64,000 nt of DNA from Bettongia penicillata ogilbyi (GCA_023548195.1 JAJHZJ010000268.1:3015266-3079265), one strand, 5' to 3'. Counted from the first letter of the stretch, positions 22,665 through 33,960 are shown. Program-made: numbers and translations. Notes: generated by a model not told the origin, from the letters alone.

Positions 22665-22980
22665 CAACATTTTCTCCTTCCCTGCCCCTCACCCCTTTTT
22701 ATTTTTTGTCTCCTTTATTCTCTCCTTTTCCTCGTAAAAATCTCTCGACTTTCTCTTATTCTTATCCTTCTCTTTCTTCTCTCATTTTCTCTTGCATCCT
22801 TTTCTCTCATCCTCCAATATTTTCTATTTTCCTTTCTCTTCTCCCATTTTCCTATTCTACCTTTTTTTTGTTTCTCCCTTCCTCTACAATCTTTCCTTTT
22901 CTCCCCTCTTTATCTCCTTTTTCTTTCCTTTTAAAAACTCTCCCTCTTCTTCTCCTGTCTCTTCTTTCCTACCTATCTGT
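22665..22980. repeat. Long non-repetitive polypyrimidine tract
   Basis: For about 310 bp the plus strand is overwhelmingly C and T without a simple repeat unit. Long Ser/Pro/Leu/Phe open frames result and are artefacts of composition. Confidence 0.85.
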
Positions 22981-23261
22981 GATAAAATAGAAGGGGAGAG
23001 GAGGTGAGGAGTGAGACATGGAACCATTAAACAGTGCTGATGAGTCAGCACAGTCAAATAGAAAGATTGCAGCTCCAGTTTCTCCCATCTGTAAAATGAG
23101 ATTGATTTTCCTTGTTACCATTATTGTTGAAAGTAATGTGTGAGGATGGAGGTAACAATATCTACCAAGTACCCTTTTCAACCTTTGGGATTGAAGTTGG
23201 GGGATGGAGAGATTGTCAGTAAAGACCCCAACTCAGGGTTTGATGAAACTCACTGGGTAAA
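22981..23261. other. Unassigned sequence
   Basis: A short MIR-like word (CATCTGTAAAATGAGATTGA) lies at 23,086; otherwise nothing is recognised. Confidence 0.35.
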
Positions 23262-23460
23262 TCCCTCACAGCATAGTAGAATATTGGATTTGTAAGCATA
23301 GGACCTGGATTCAAGTCCTTGGTGGTCTTACTGTGAATTTGAGCAAATCATTTCCCTTCTTAGTGAGTTTCCTCATAGGTATAATGAAAAAGTTTGACTA
23401 TGTGATTTCCATGTTTTCTTCCAGAGTTAAATCTTCTGCTATACTCTAGTTCACAGTGTT
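23262..23460 (+). mobile_element. THER1/MIR-type SINE
   Basis: GACCTGGATTCAAGTCCTTG, TGAGTTTCCTCATAGGTATA and CTTCCAGAGTTAAATCTTC support it. Confidence 0.65.
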
Positions 23461-23689
23461 CCTAACTTTTCTTTGACAGTCTAGGTATACCTATTGGTCC
23501 CTTCTCAGAATAATGATTTTCAATGTATAAAACAAAATACGTGGGGATTACAATGGAAAATATATAAAAAGTCACTCAGCAAAATATTTTTTAAGAGTTC
23601 AAAGACCCCAATCTATTCTACACAGTAATACCTAGTAATCTTAAATAATGAACTGCTGAGATAATATTAATTTCCTGCTTCAGCACCTC

Positions 23690-24130
23690 CAACGGCTTTA
23701 TGTTCAATCATTTTTCAATTGTATCTCTAAATTTGCACATCTCATGTTTCTTTTGAGCTACTTCAATTCTGCTTTGCTCATATAACACAGTACCGTCTTT
23801 CATGTGGGCACACCATGTTGAACAGTCCTGTGCCACCATCTCCCATGTTACACCATCAGTTCCAAAATTCTTAAGAGAAAACTGGAGAACGTTCTTGCTT
23901 CTTCTGACTATCATATGAATGTTTGTCTTGTGGAATTCCCCATAAAATAGTGTTTTTGGCAAGCGCATGTTTTAACCTCAAACAACATGACCAGTCCATC
24001 TGCGTTGCTCTCTCTGAAGCAGAGTTTGAATGCTTGGCAGTTTAGTTTGAGAAAGGACCTCAGTGTTTGGCAGCTTATCCAGCCAGGTGATCTTTAGAAT
24101 CTTCCCAAGATAATTCAAAATGGGCGCAAT
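23690..24130 (-). pseudogene. C-terminal tail of a non-LTR retrotransposon reverse transcriptase
   Basis: The open frame at 23,708-23,968 (minus) reads MRLPKTLFYGEFHKT...LKNFGTDGVTWEMVAQD...W. This follows the pattern LPK-hydrophobic-FYGEL...K.SLK...I....WE..A.DR..WR at the end of many LINE polyproteins. Upstream, to about 24,125, broken frames give pieces resembling W-LDKLPNTEVLS...RRWTGHVV, the expected preceding segment. The catalytic core is not present. Clade is uncertain. It differs from the RTE-like copy at 46-53 kb. Confidence 0.65.
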
Positions 24131-24179
24131 TCAGTTACCTGGCATGGTTGTTACCTTCATGTAGCTTCTAATCTACGGA

Positions 24180-24545
24180 GATAGCATATGATAGTAGATG
24201 GAGTACTGGAATTGAAATTAAGACCTGAGCTTGAATCTCACCTCAAATACTGGCCGTGTGACCCTAAGTAGGTCACTTAATATTTCTCATGTCTAGTATT
24301 CCCATTTATAAGAATGTAGATTACAATAGCATATCACTGTGAGAATAAAATGGTATGAAATACTTCAAGTACTTTGCAAATCTTAGAGTGATATATAAGT
24401 GGGAGCTTTTATTATTATTATATGTTACTTTACAGTTGACACCACTGAGCCTCAGAGAGTCACTTTCCTGATATCAGAGGACATACAAAGTAGAAGAGCT
24501 GGTATTAGAATTGAGGTCTTCCTCCACTTAGTTCAATGTGACATG
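24180..24545 (+). mobile_element. MIR-type SINE followed by a MIR3-like SINE
   Basis: The first (24,180-24,420) has CTGGCCGTGTGACCCTAAGT and ends AAGTGGGAGCTTTTATTATT. The second (24,425-24,545) has CACCACTGAGCCTCAGAGAG and ATTGAGGTCTTCCTCC. Confidence 0.65.
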
Positions 24546-24651
24546 ATCTTCTTTTGTCAAATAAATAAAACTATTTAAAAAATTAAAAGTCAATTGAAAT
24601 ATCTCCTTATACTTAACATCTCCTGTGTCTGACTGGAAAAAAAATAAGTCA

Positions 24652-24891
24652 TTAAGCCCCTGACCTTGCACAGATATCCCATTCTGACATCTCATTAAAC
24701 TGTGAAGGTGACACAGGCTTCCCGAATGCTACTGTCAGAGAAGTACAAGCTGGAACGATAAGAGGACTTTGCAACACATTCTTGGTAATGGACATTATAT
24801 CACTGGACTGAGGAAGATCCCAGCTCAGTTTGAACAGATTGACCACCAGGTTGGCTACAGCATGAAGGAACATCCCAGCACAGCAGCTCAT
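24652..24891 (-). other. Unrecognised 79-codon open frame
   Basis: It begins MSCCAGMFLHAVANLVVNLF and continues SWDLPQSSDIMSI. It is compositionally protein-like (not simple sequence) and overlaps no repeat I recognise. I cannot assign a family, and no splice sites or poly-A tail frame it convincingly. It may be a chance frame or a piece of a processed pseudogene. Confidence 0.2.
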
Positions 24892-25344
24892 GGGGACTGT
24901 CTATTAAGGGTGTAACTGGGATTAAGGATATACCTGAGATCCTTGAAATATCAATCTTAGCCCATCCCCTGACATTTGGGAATTTAGATATTCTCTACCC
25001 AGCAGGTTATCTAAGTTAGGATAGTGTCAGAGTGAACAGTGGGGGTCATTCCAGTTCACTGAGGGAAAAATGCAGCCTTAATTCGTTAGCTTTGCTGCAG
25101 CTGAGCTTTGGCAGGATCAGGAAGGGAAGAAAGATGTAAACAATTTGTGAAGCAACACACCTGGAGGAGGAATCCAGCTGTCCATACTTCAAGTCTCACC
25201 AGGCATTAAACACGTGAAGCAAATATGATAATGAAACTTTCAACCTCAATACTGTAATCCTTTTCAACATAGGCTCTCACTTTCTTTGAATACTCCCCAG
25301 TTGTTAGCTTTTTTTTTTTCTCCAGACTGAGAAATGCAAGTTTA
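24892..25344. other. Unassigned sequence
   Basis: No gene or recognised repeat is seen. Confidence 0.35.
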
Positions 25345-25510
25345 GAATAATCCACAGATGATTTTATCCAAATACCTCATAGATTCATTGGTAATTTCAT
25401 CCAAGTGAGACCTAAAAAAGGCTGTGATTGAACTAAGGTTTCACAAGAGGTAGCATTTGAACCAAATTACTTGAATTCTTAAGTCCAGTACTCTTTCCAT
25501 TCTTTACTTA
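25345..25510 (+). mobile_element. MIR3-like SINE, worn
   Basis: GATGATTTTATCCAAATACC, TTTGAACCAAATTACTTGA and CCAGTACTCTTTCCATTC fit only loosely. Confidence 0.4.
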
Positions 25511-25829
25511 CCTTAACAGGGGCTTGGACAGTTACGGATATCACTCTAAGGAATGCCATATAGTCAAAAGGAAAAAAGAAACTGGAGGAAGGGGTACTTT
25601 GTAATTGGCTTATTGAATAGTAATGTTTTATCACAAAATTGTTGGCATGTCAGTTAAATATATAATTTTAAGTGACACTGCAGTTTTAAGAGTTTACATG
25701 TTTTAATAATATTTTAGAGCCATTTTTCTATAGAAATTTTGTTCGTGAATTATTGTGTAACTCAATAGAAAAGTAAGCCATGAGCAAAGAATAGATGTAC
25801 ACCAGTTTCAGGAATAATTACTCACACAT
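25511..25829. other. Unassigned sequence
   Basis: AT-rich with no gene or recognised repeat. Confidence 0.35.
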
Positions 25830-26190
25830 AAGGTGGTGGTGATGGAAGTAATAGATAGAGAATTCTTCTTGGATTCAGGAATACCTGAGTTCAAACACTC
25901 ATTATTGGGTATGGTATCAGAGGAATTGGGTTCAAGTCCTAGCCATGATACTATCTACAGTGTAACTTTTGGAAAGTCACTTGACTTCACCTCCAAAATC
26001 AGCAGGTCAGGCTAGATAGTCTCAGAGGTTCCAGCCATGTCTACATCTACAAGCCATGACTGTGTGGCCTTGGACAAGATATTTAACTCTTCAGTATGGT
26101 AAGCAGCTATCTGTGTTGTAGAGGAGTTGTTGATCTGCCTTGGTGGGAGGTTTTTTGGTGCAGGATCCATATAGCAATGAAATCACATCT
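25830..26190 (+). mobile_element. SINE interrupted by another SINE
   Basis: The outer SINE starts at 25,843 (GAAGTAATAGATAGAGAATT, CTGAGTTCAAACACTCATT) and resumes at about 26,058 (CTGTGTGGCCTTGGACAAG, then the GTTGTAGAGGAGTTG...CAATGAAATCACA half also seen at 13,385). Between them lies a THER1/MIR-type piece (GAATTGGGTTCAAGTCCTAG, AGGCTAGATAGTCTCAGAGG). Confidence 0.55.
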
Positions 26191-26204
26191 GATTAAAAAA
26201 CAAG

Positions 26205-26405
26205 TTGACAACACACTTTCCTCACAATAACCCTAGGAGGGATGTAGGGAAGTAGTTATTATCATCCCCATTTTTGCAATTAGGAAACTGAAGACCTAAG
26301 AAGTGACTGATTTGTTCCTGGCAACAACAGTAGTATGTAACAAGAAAAGATGTGGTTGTTGAACCCAGGTCCATAGACTCTATAATACCACAACCTCAGA
26401 CCATA
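26205..26405 (+). mobile_element. CORE-SINE
   Basis: CCTCACAATAACCCTAGGAG, ATCATCCCCATTTTTGCAAT and GAAACTGAAGACCTAAGAAG mark it. Confidence 0.7.
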
Positions 26406-27154
26406 GATCATACTGTTTCTTATCTCAAATTGCCATGAATCCTGGTAGAAATATTATCCATCTTCATGGCACACTTTTAAGAGGATGAACAAGCTGGTTG
26501 CCATTTGAGGTGGTCACTGACCTTTTGTAGGTCATGACAGGGTGCCCAATAGGAAAGTATATATGCAGTGAAAGTCATGGCCTATGAAACAACTCACCAG
26601 AAGACAATGCCATTGGAGCAGCATGTTAATGCAAAATGCCCTAAGAAAATCAGTGAACTTATCTTCCAGGAGGTTTAGACTTAATCATTGCACAGACCAC
26701 TCTGCACACTGCACATACAATTTTGTGGAAGGTGCTCCTCAATGAACAGGGCAGAAAGCATATTATATGAAAATAAAGTCTGGAGTTTCCTTTTTAAAGC
26801 ACAATAAAACTAGAGGTAGAGTTGTTGTTTGATAGCAGGGATGTGCTGGAGCCAGCTCTGACCCACCTGTAAGCCATTACTGAATTTTCAGTGTTAGCAT
26901 TCACAGCTTAGAAATCAGCAGTCACTATAAATCAGGGCTTGATTTACTGTTGTTTTGATTATCTAAACTTTAGTGTTAAAAATAATGTAGATTCGATTTA
27001 AAAGTGTATAGACATACATTGTTCCTCCCAACTCCTATTCTGGTTGTTAAATATTTGCTAGTTCTTTAGATATTACTTGAATTCAGCAGGAACATCATAG
27101 AAGGCTTGCGAGATGATGCCATCATTGGACCACCCATTCCTACTAACTGTGAGT
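26406..27154. other. Unassigned sequence
   Basis: No gene. The block 26,830-27,060 reads like a dispersed repeat, but I cannot name it. Confidence 0.35.
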
Positions 27155-27250
27155 TGATAAAAATAACTGGCATTTATATATATAGCACTTTAAGGTTTCC
27201 AAAAAAAACAAAAAACACATCTATTATCTCATTGGAGCCCCACCACACCA
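27155..27250 (+). mobile_element. CORE-SINE 5' fragment
   Basis: TGGCATTTATATATATAGCA, CTTTAAGGTTTCC and TCTATTATCTCATTGGAGCC give the first third of a CORE-SINE. Confidence 0.55.
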
Positions 27251-27467
27251 CTGCTTGATAGATACCTGTATGCTCTAAGAAAATCCTAACTTAAACAAAT
27301 GAAAAACTTTGATTCACAAAGCAGATCCACAAGGGTAGTTATTTTCACTGGGAATGATTCTTCATTTTTGTCCCCAATAGAGTTCATATGATCATTCCTT
27401 TAAGCAGAAAAGTCTAATACATTGAAAGATATAACTAGACTTATAAAAGTCTATGGCACAAATGTGC

Positions 27468-27745
27468 CATGGTATAGTGGAAAGAATTCTGGTTTGGGGA
27501 TGAGTATCTGAGTTTGAAACACATCCACTTACCTGAAATACTCTGAACAGGCCACTAAAATGATTTAGACCTCAAATCCCTGATCTAGAAAATTATATAG
27601 TTGGATTAGATGGCTCCCTTCTAGGATTTCTTTCAGCAGGGGGACCAGTCAGCAGGCTATTTCAGTAGTTCAGGCATGAGGTGATGAAGGCTTTCACCAA
27701 GGTGTTGGCAGTTTTGAGAGGAGAGAAGGGAACATGAGAAATGTT
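27468..27745 (+). mobile_element. THER1/MIR-type SINE plus fragment of the 'CATTTATTAAG' repeat family
   Basis: 27,468-27,635 has CCATGGTATAGTGGAAAGAA and TTGGATTAGATGGCTCCCTT. 27,636-27,745 (CAGCAGGCTATTTCAGTAGT, CAGGCATGAGGTGATGAAGG) belongs to the 3' half of the family seen at 11.1 and 33.6 kb. Confidence 0.55.
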
Positions 27746-28159
27746 AGGAAGATACAATCAACAAGATGGAATCATCAAAGGGCGCCACAGTGGGCTCCCA
27801 GACCCTCCGTTTGCCTACTGCCTTCCTTTCCATACTTAAAGCACCAGAATTCTTGGCAATGCCTGAGGCTACTTCCTGCTACCTCTCCATCCCCTCCCCA
27901 GAATCACAATCACAAGATCCCCTTTCCAGCTTCTCCCTTCAGCCAAATAAGGAGGGGTGATAGGGAGGGGAGATGAGGAACACATTCAGCACACGAAGCA
28001 CACCTGCTTCTGTCTCCTCCTCTGAGCCCCACAGCTTCCTAGCACCTGACATGTGCACAGAGACAAATCTGAAGCCTTTGACGGTTTTGTTTACAAAGGC
28101 AAGCTGTGAATTTATTTTGGTTAAAAACTAGGCATAGCTGATCATTCCATTCCACATTA
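27746..28159. other. Unassigned, locally GC-richer sequence
   Basis: Two short overlapping open frames (64 and 80 codons, from 27,734) show no domain. No repeat is recognised. Confidence 0.35.
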
Positions 28160-28300
28160 TTTTGATAGGGAAGTTCATTGTTGATGATAAGTTCTTTGAG
28201 GCAAGAAGCTGGGCTTTTGCTCCTTTTGTATTCCTGACAGGGACTAGTCCTCAGCAGCAGATGGTCAATAAATGCTTGTTGAATACATGAATGAGGGAAC
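28160..28300 (+). mobile_element. L2 3' end
   Basis: AAGTTCTTTGAGGCAAGAAG and GGTCAATAAATGCTTGTTGA are the L2 terminus. Confidence 0.65.
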
Positions 28301-28657
28301 ACATTGCGGGCAGTTCCTGCAGCCTTCCATTTACTTAGTAAAACAGTTGCCCACAGATGACAGGAATCCTGTTCTTATTCAGTGCTGGGTGGTAACACTC
28401 TAGTTGGCATGTGGGAGAATTCTGGCTTACTGTTTGATTAGCACCTCCCCAGTTACTTGGAACCATTTGAATGGAGCAGGTTAGGGTGAGTGATATTCTC
28501 CTGAAACATTTTCCTTTCTGCAACTGCTTACCGCAAAAAAAGGTCTCGATCCATCCTGCTTCCTGTATGATTAGTGGCAGCTCAACTGTTTATAGTCTGT
28601 GAAGTAGATAATGCAAGCTTTTTTTTTTTAAATCTCTGAAGTCCTTTTTTGTTTAGG
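28301..28657. other. Unassigned sequence
   Basis: No gene or recognised repeat is seen. Confidence 0.35.
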
Positions 28658-28710
28658 GTGTGTGTGCATGTGTGTGTGTGTGTGTGTGCGTGTGTGCATG
28701 CATGTGTACG
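28658..28710. repeat. (TG)n microsatellite
   Basis: TGTG with GCATG and GCGTG interruptions. Confidence 0.93.
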
Positions 28711-29264
28711 CAAGTGCGTGAAATGTACAACCACAAAATTCAGTCAGGAGATTTGGCTCCTGGGGTTTCTGGACCCAAAAGAGTGGATAGAAAGAACTCT
28801 CTGGAATGACTGCCACCCATCCTCCATTCTAAGAAGAAACACTTCCCAAATCCAAGAGCAGGGTCTTTAGGTAGAGCTGCCCTAGAACAGTTGACTCTGA
28901 TTTTAGGGGAAGACAGGTTCAATGTCAGCCCAGGTTTGGAGGTTTGAATTTTTGATTCTTGATCTTGAAGGAAACATCCCAAGAGCATCTGATCTCTGAA
29001 TGTGACTGATCCAAGAATGTCTTCCAAAATCTAGAGATGGACATGGATCTTTAATATTCTATGGTCTATCGTATGAGTGGATAAATTAATTACTTTTTGC
29101 AATTAAGTACAAAAAAAAATCATCTCCTCTTCTGTAGACTCACTGACTGCATTTTCAGGACAAATTCAGTAGTAGAAATGATAACTGGACTGTTCTGACA
29201 TGGTTTTGATTTCTCCCACAAGATCTCATAATTTGAAAGTTTTTCATTCCACAGATTAGTAGAG
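28711..29264. other. Unassigned sequence
   Basis: No gene or recognised repeat is seen. Confidence 0.35.
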
Positions 29265-29500
29265 TTTAGTATGGTGATGAAAGGCAAGCTCCCGGAAAGT
29301 GAAGAAGATAGGGAATTCAAATCCTGCATTTGACATATACTCATTTTGTGACCCTAGAGAAGTCACTTAACCTCACAATGTTTTAAGTAACTCTCTAAGA
29401 TAATAAATTAGAGAAAAGGTACTGATTGCATTGGCTGTGGAAGTTCCTCACCAAGATTTGCTATTCCAGTGAAATCAGTTTCTATCCCTGTGGGAACATC
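29265..29500 (+). mobile_element. tRNA-headed SINE, same 3' type as 13,280
   Basis: GTGATGAAAGGCAAGCTCCC, AATTCAAATCCTGCATTTG and GACCCTAGAGAAGTCACTTA are followed by GTAACTCTCTAAGATAATAA and AGTTCCTCACC, the alternative 3' half. Confidence 0.6.
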
Positions 29501-31837
29501 TTAAATTCATAGAGATCAATGTTAGTTGTGGGCAATAGTTTTTGTCTCTGAGAATACTCTGGTTTTAATACATTTTATTGACTAAATTCTCATTGATATT
29601 TTGAGATCTGAAAGGTAAAGAATTTCTGATGTATAATTCTAACGATCAGATTTTGTCTTGAGAGGCATTCAGTGACTATTACATTTTTGGAATGATGTGT
29701 TGTATAGCTTTTACTATTTCTTTGCACAATATTTATAGATTGATAAGTCTGAGTTCCTCAAAAATCAGTGGTGGTTAGTGGCAATGATCTGACTCTGGAT
29801 CAGGTTACTATTATAAACTTCTCCATTTCTATAAACAAATATACATGACAGTCATTCGTTTGATGCTTCTTTTGACATATTGTTGGTTGAGTTCAAGCTG
29901 ATCTCACTCACAGAATAGCATTGTAATTGCCTTTCTTAGATCTTAGCAATTTTATCATTTTCACTTATAATCAACAAATCCAGGGGCATGTGCCTATTAC
30001 TGCTGAATTGAGTGAAATCTGTTTGCTCACAAAATATCCCTGTGGTTGTTGCTATTTAACCTGTTTATCATATGGTCTAAAAATATTTATCAATATTTTC
30101 CATTTTTTTTGCTGAGGGAGCTTTTATCTTTCTATGCCTCCCTTCAGATGATGGCTTATATGTTTCATTAATATTGTTAGATATTGTTGGGATATTTTCC
30201 AAATCTATTTTTACATAAATCCATTTTACAGTTTCAAAATAGTGTACATCAAGGCTAGTATTACATATGTGTTCATTGACTTGACCATGTTACTCTCACT
30301 GAGCCTTGATTTCAGGATGCCAGTATGTCTCTGAACATAACCTTTTCTTTTAGACTCAATGGGCCTTGCCTGGAGGGTATCAAACTATTACTAAAAATCA
30401 TCTTCTTGCATTGGTTCAGTTTGAACTCTGGATTGAAAATTGAAACCTTTAATTACTATATTTTCTTCATATACATAAAAAAAATTAGTTATCAAGCCCA
30501 AAAGATATATTTTAATATCATGAGATATTTCACAAGATAAACAACCTACTAAACATGTTTTGGGTGGAACTACATACCTTAATGCGATCTATGAATATCA
30601 AGTGATTAATAAAGATGCTTAAATCCAATTCTCTCTTTAACTTGGAAGACATACTTGATTCTCTTTGGGGGAGATAACCTATCATCATCATCAACATCAA
30701 AATAGTTCTTGTCATTTTGGTCAGTGGAGTTTGGGTAGAAATGGGTATGGGATGAGTTGCTATCCTGCTACTACTCTTTTATATTTAATGTTCTGTGTAC
30801 TATTATAATAAATCCCATGAAGTGGTTGCATATATACAAATTTGCACTGTCTGAAGTTATAGTTATATAAAATATGGTAAGTGGGACCAGCCCAATGAAA
30901 ATTCACAAAGCAAATTCAAGTAACATGGCCATTTCATAGAATTCATTATTCATAATAATCAGTACTTACTTGTTTTCAAAGAAAAAACTTAGTATGTAAG
31001 CACATCTTCTATAGGCTCACTGAAAGCTTACTTGGAACAGATAGAACAGCAAGGACAACATGTCCTTCATCCTTTTCCTCCATGATTTTGATCCCTTCTA
31101 TTAGGAATTCTATATTTTAAAAGCTTTTCAGTCTACTAAGTTTAGATATTATGTTTGATATAGCAACATCTATTAAAATCTGATAATTTTCTAGTTCTTA
31201 TAAAGTTTATGAGTTGAATTCTCAGGATAATTTTGATATCCTTATTTTGATTATGGAGGTTTTTCATGTTGGTTTATTTTATTTTTTGATATGAGTACTT
31301 CTATTTGAACTGATCATAAATCAGTCTATAATTAAAGCAGCATTGGAACCAATCTCTTTGAAGTCCCAGGAGACTGAAAACAGTCTATATTCACATCTAT
31401 GTTGGAGGGCTTTGTTTGGAAGGAAAAAAATTCTTATGGATCTGACAATTAAAAAAGGCAAGAAGTATTCAATTGGAAGATTTTAAAAGTTTTTTTTCTT
31501 TTTAAGGATTACATAAATTATATGTAAACTATACCATTGCCTACCTCACTCTGTCTTCTTTGCCTGTATCTATGTGATGAGTTGCTTTGGTATAGCAAGG
31601 TGACTTTCAAAGAGGTAGTAATTCTCTATAGCAATGGATTATGCAATAAGTCAAATGATTATTATTATTATTTAATGAACAAAGTCCTGAAGCCATGTCA
31701 TAGAACTTAGGGATGCTTGCCTTTAATATCTTTAAACTGTATGTCACCTTTGTGGTTCCAGTTTTTAAATCTTGAAACCATCATATACATATGCAAAATA
31801 AAAAATCATACCAATCCCATCTTTTCTTTGGGTCAGT
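29501..31837. other. Unassigned AT-rich sequence
   Basis: More than 2 kb with no gene and no repeat I can name. Short open frames (60-71 codons) are hydrophobic, low-information and not credible. An old DNA transposon or LINE is possible. Confidence 0.4.
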
Positions 31838-32167
31838 TGGGAGATCAATAAGCATTTATTAACTTTCTCTTTGCTATGGTGTTGCTATAAATAATTTAGT
31901 GTAAATGGGGATATCATTTTTATCAATGGCCTCGTTATGGTATAGACTTAGTAATGGAATCTCTGGGCCAAAGGGCAGAGTATGGGCATTTCAGTCAATT
32001 TCTTTGCTTAATTTCAAATTGCTTTCCAAAATGGTTATATTGATTCATAGCAGGACCAACAATACACTAGTATGTCTATCTTCCTGCAACTTCTCCAACA
32101 TTGATGATTTCCATCTTTTGTCACCTTTAGCAATTTACAAGGTGTAAGATAAAACCTCTGGGTTGTT

Positions 32168-32352
32168 TTAGGAGGCAGCTAAATGGATCAGTGTATAGAG
32201 GAGTCAGGAAGACGAGGTTCAAATTTAGCCTCATACACTTAGTAGCTGTGTAACCCTGGTCAATTCACTTGTCTTCTGTTTGTTTGCCTTAATCCCCCAC
32301 AGATAAAAGTGGCAAACCACTCCAGTATCATTTGCCAAAACAAACAAAAAAA
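32168..32352 (+). mobile_element. tRNA-headed SINE with RTE-type tail
   Basis: AGGAGGCAGCTAAATGGATC, GAGGTTCAAATTTAGCCTCA and GTGGCAAACCACTCCAGTAT are diagnostic. It lies inside the inverted L1 segment. Confidence 0.75.
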
Positions 32353-32974
32353 GAACACAAGACAACAAACCAATCAAACAAACAAACAAAATAAAAACTC
32401 ATGTAAGATATTGATGGGCTATATATAGTCCATGGGGTCAGGAAGATTGGGACACAAGTAAATAACAACCAAGGTTGATTTCTATCTCTTCTTTTATCCA
32501 TGATTTGGAACATTCTTTCAATGGTTGTAAGTAGATTGTTCTTTGGAGAACTCTTTGTCACTCTGTGACTGCTTATTTATTGAGGTATGACTTTTAGTTT
32601 TATTTATGCATATATGTGCATGTGTGTATACACGTGTATTAATTATTTGCATAATTGGGATATCCGAAAAATGTGATATAATTTTCTCCTTATCTTCTTA
32701 TGTAAGGTGCAGAAATTTTACCTGTGCTAAAAGTTTCAGTTCCATGGAATCAAAGTTATCTATTTCATCTTTTGTAATTGCCTCTTTCCTTCTTTTGGTT
32801 AAGAATACGTTGCCTACCCACAACTGTGAGAATTTCACAATTTGTTTTCCTTCCAATTTTTTTTTGTATCATGATTTTGATATTAAGGTCATATTTCATT
32901 GAAAATGTATTGTGGAGTGTGTTACAAGTTGTTGGTCTGAAACCAAAATTCTCTGACACTTGTTTTCAAGCAAC

Positions 32975-33150
32975 TTTTTTTTTTTTTATCATTTCTTTTG
33001 GAGAGGGGAAGGCAAGGCAATTGGGTTAAATGATTTACCCAAGGTCATACAGCTAATAAGTATCAAGTGTCTGAGACTGAATTTGAACTCTGGTCCTCCT
33101 GACTCCAAAGCCCATGCTCTATTTGCTGGGCCACCTAATGGCTCCTCTAG
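32975..33150 (-). mobile_element. tRNA-headed SINE, antisense, at the L1 inversion junction
   Basis: A poly-T run (32,975-32,987) is the copied poly-A tail. GGGTTAAATGATTTACCCAA, TTTGAACTCTGGTCCTCCTG and GGGCCACCTAATGGCTCC are the reversed body and head. Confidence 0.7.
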
Positions 33151-33960
33151 CACTTTTTAATTGTGGTGCATGAATATAACAGAATATTACTAAGCTGTAA
33201 GAAACTGCAAATGTGATGAATAGAGAGATGCTTCTAGTGATCTGCATGAATTAAAGCTGAGTGAAGCAAGCATAGGCAAGAAAACAATATATAGAATGAC
33301 TATAATAATGCAAATGGAATAATAACTACAAAAAATCAAAACTACATGTTGACAAATTATAAAGACTTAGTATGGCTCAAAAAAGAGATAAGAAAAGAAA
33401 TTTCAATTCACTTCATTGTAGAGGTGGGAGATTTGCAAATGTTTTACATCGCATGTTTTCAAAGTTTTTTTTGTTTGTTTTTCAAAATAAGATTTATTAT
33501 ATGGAATGATTTTCTGTGTTGGGGAGATAGAGACAGGGAAACTGTGAGAAGATATTAAACAAAAGATATTAATAAAAATGCTAGGCACTGTGGTAAGTAC
33601 TGGAGAAAATACTTGAGAATTACTTGAGAAATGAATTGAAAAACTTCTATATGCATATGCATATAGAGATATAGATATGGATATGGACATGTATGTAGAT
33701 AATCAGGGTGACTGGTGACTGGTGAACTATGATCAACACTAACAAGGAATGGAGAGGGGGAAGGAAAAGGAAAGAGGGAAAAATTGGAGATTGCCCAGGA
33801 AAGGTCTCCTGAAGAATCTGGGATTTCAGTTGATGCTTAAAGCAAGCCAGGGAATCCAGGATGCAACGTGAGGATTCACAGCATTCCAGGCATGGGGGCA
33901 GTCAGTGCAAAGACACAGACTCAGGAGATGAAGTGTCCTGTGCAAAAAAATAGCAAGCAG

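Larger units (their letters stand above)
31863..33578. mobile_element. L1 with 5' inversion (twin-priming structure)
   Basis: Bases 31,863-32,165 and about 32,380-32,974 are antisense L1 ORF2 C-terminal sequence. Plus-strand cues are TGGAATCTCTGGGCCAAAGG, AAATTGCTTTCCAAAATGG, TCAAAGTTATCTATTTCATC and TGTTGGTCTGAAACC. From about 33,157 to 33,578 the sequence is sense L1 3' UTR (TTGTGGTGCATGAATATAA, AGAGGTGGGAGATTTGCAAA, ATTAATAAAAATG). The inverted part ends, in L1 coordinates, just where the sense part begins, as twin priming predicts. Two SINEs sit inside. A fossil, not active. Confidence 0.7.
31838..33960 (+). mobile_element. 'CATTTATTAAG' family repeat split by an L1
   Basis: The first words (ATCAATAAGCATTTATTAA, 31,844-31,862) and the next words (GCTAGGCACTGTGGTAAGTA, from 33,580) are adjacent in other copies (11,133 and 34,716). 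Everything between is therefore an insertion. The right part runs on through GCATTCCAGGCATGGGGG to about 33,960. Confidence 0.6.

Noticed and set aside
22625..23007. 71- and 121-codon frames rich in Ser, Pro, Phe and Leu
   Set aside because: They arise from the polypyrimidine tract; no domain or codon bias is visible.
27734..27976. Possible small protein or 5' exon in locally GC-richer DNA
   Set aside because: Two frames overlap with equal support, and there is no splice site, repeat of codon pattern or known domain.
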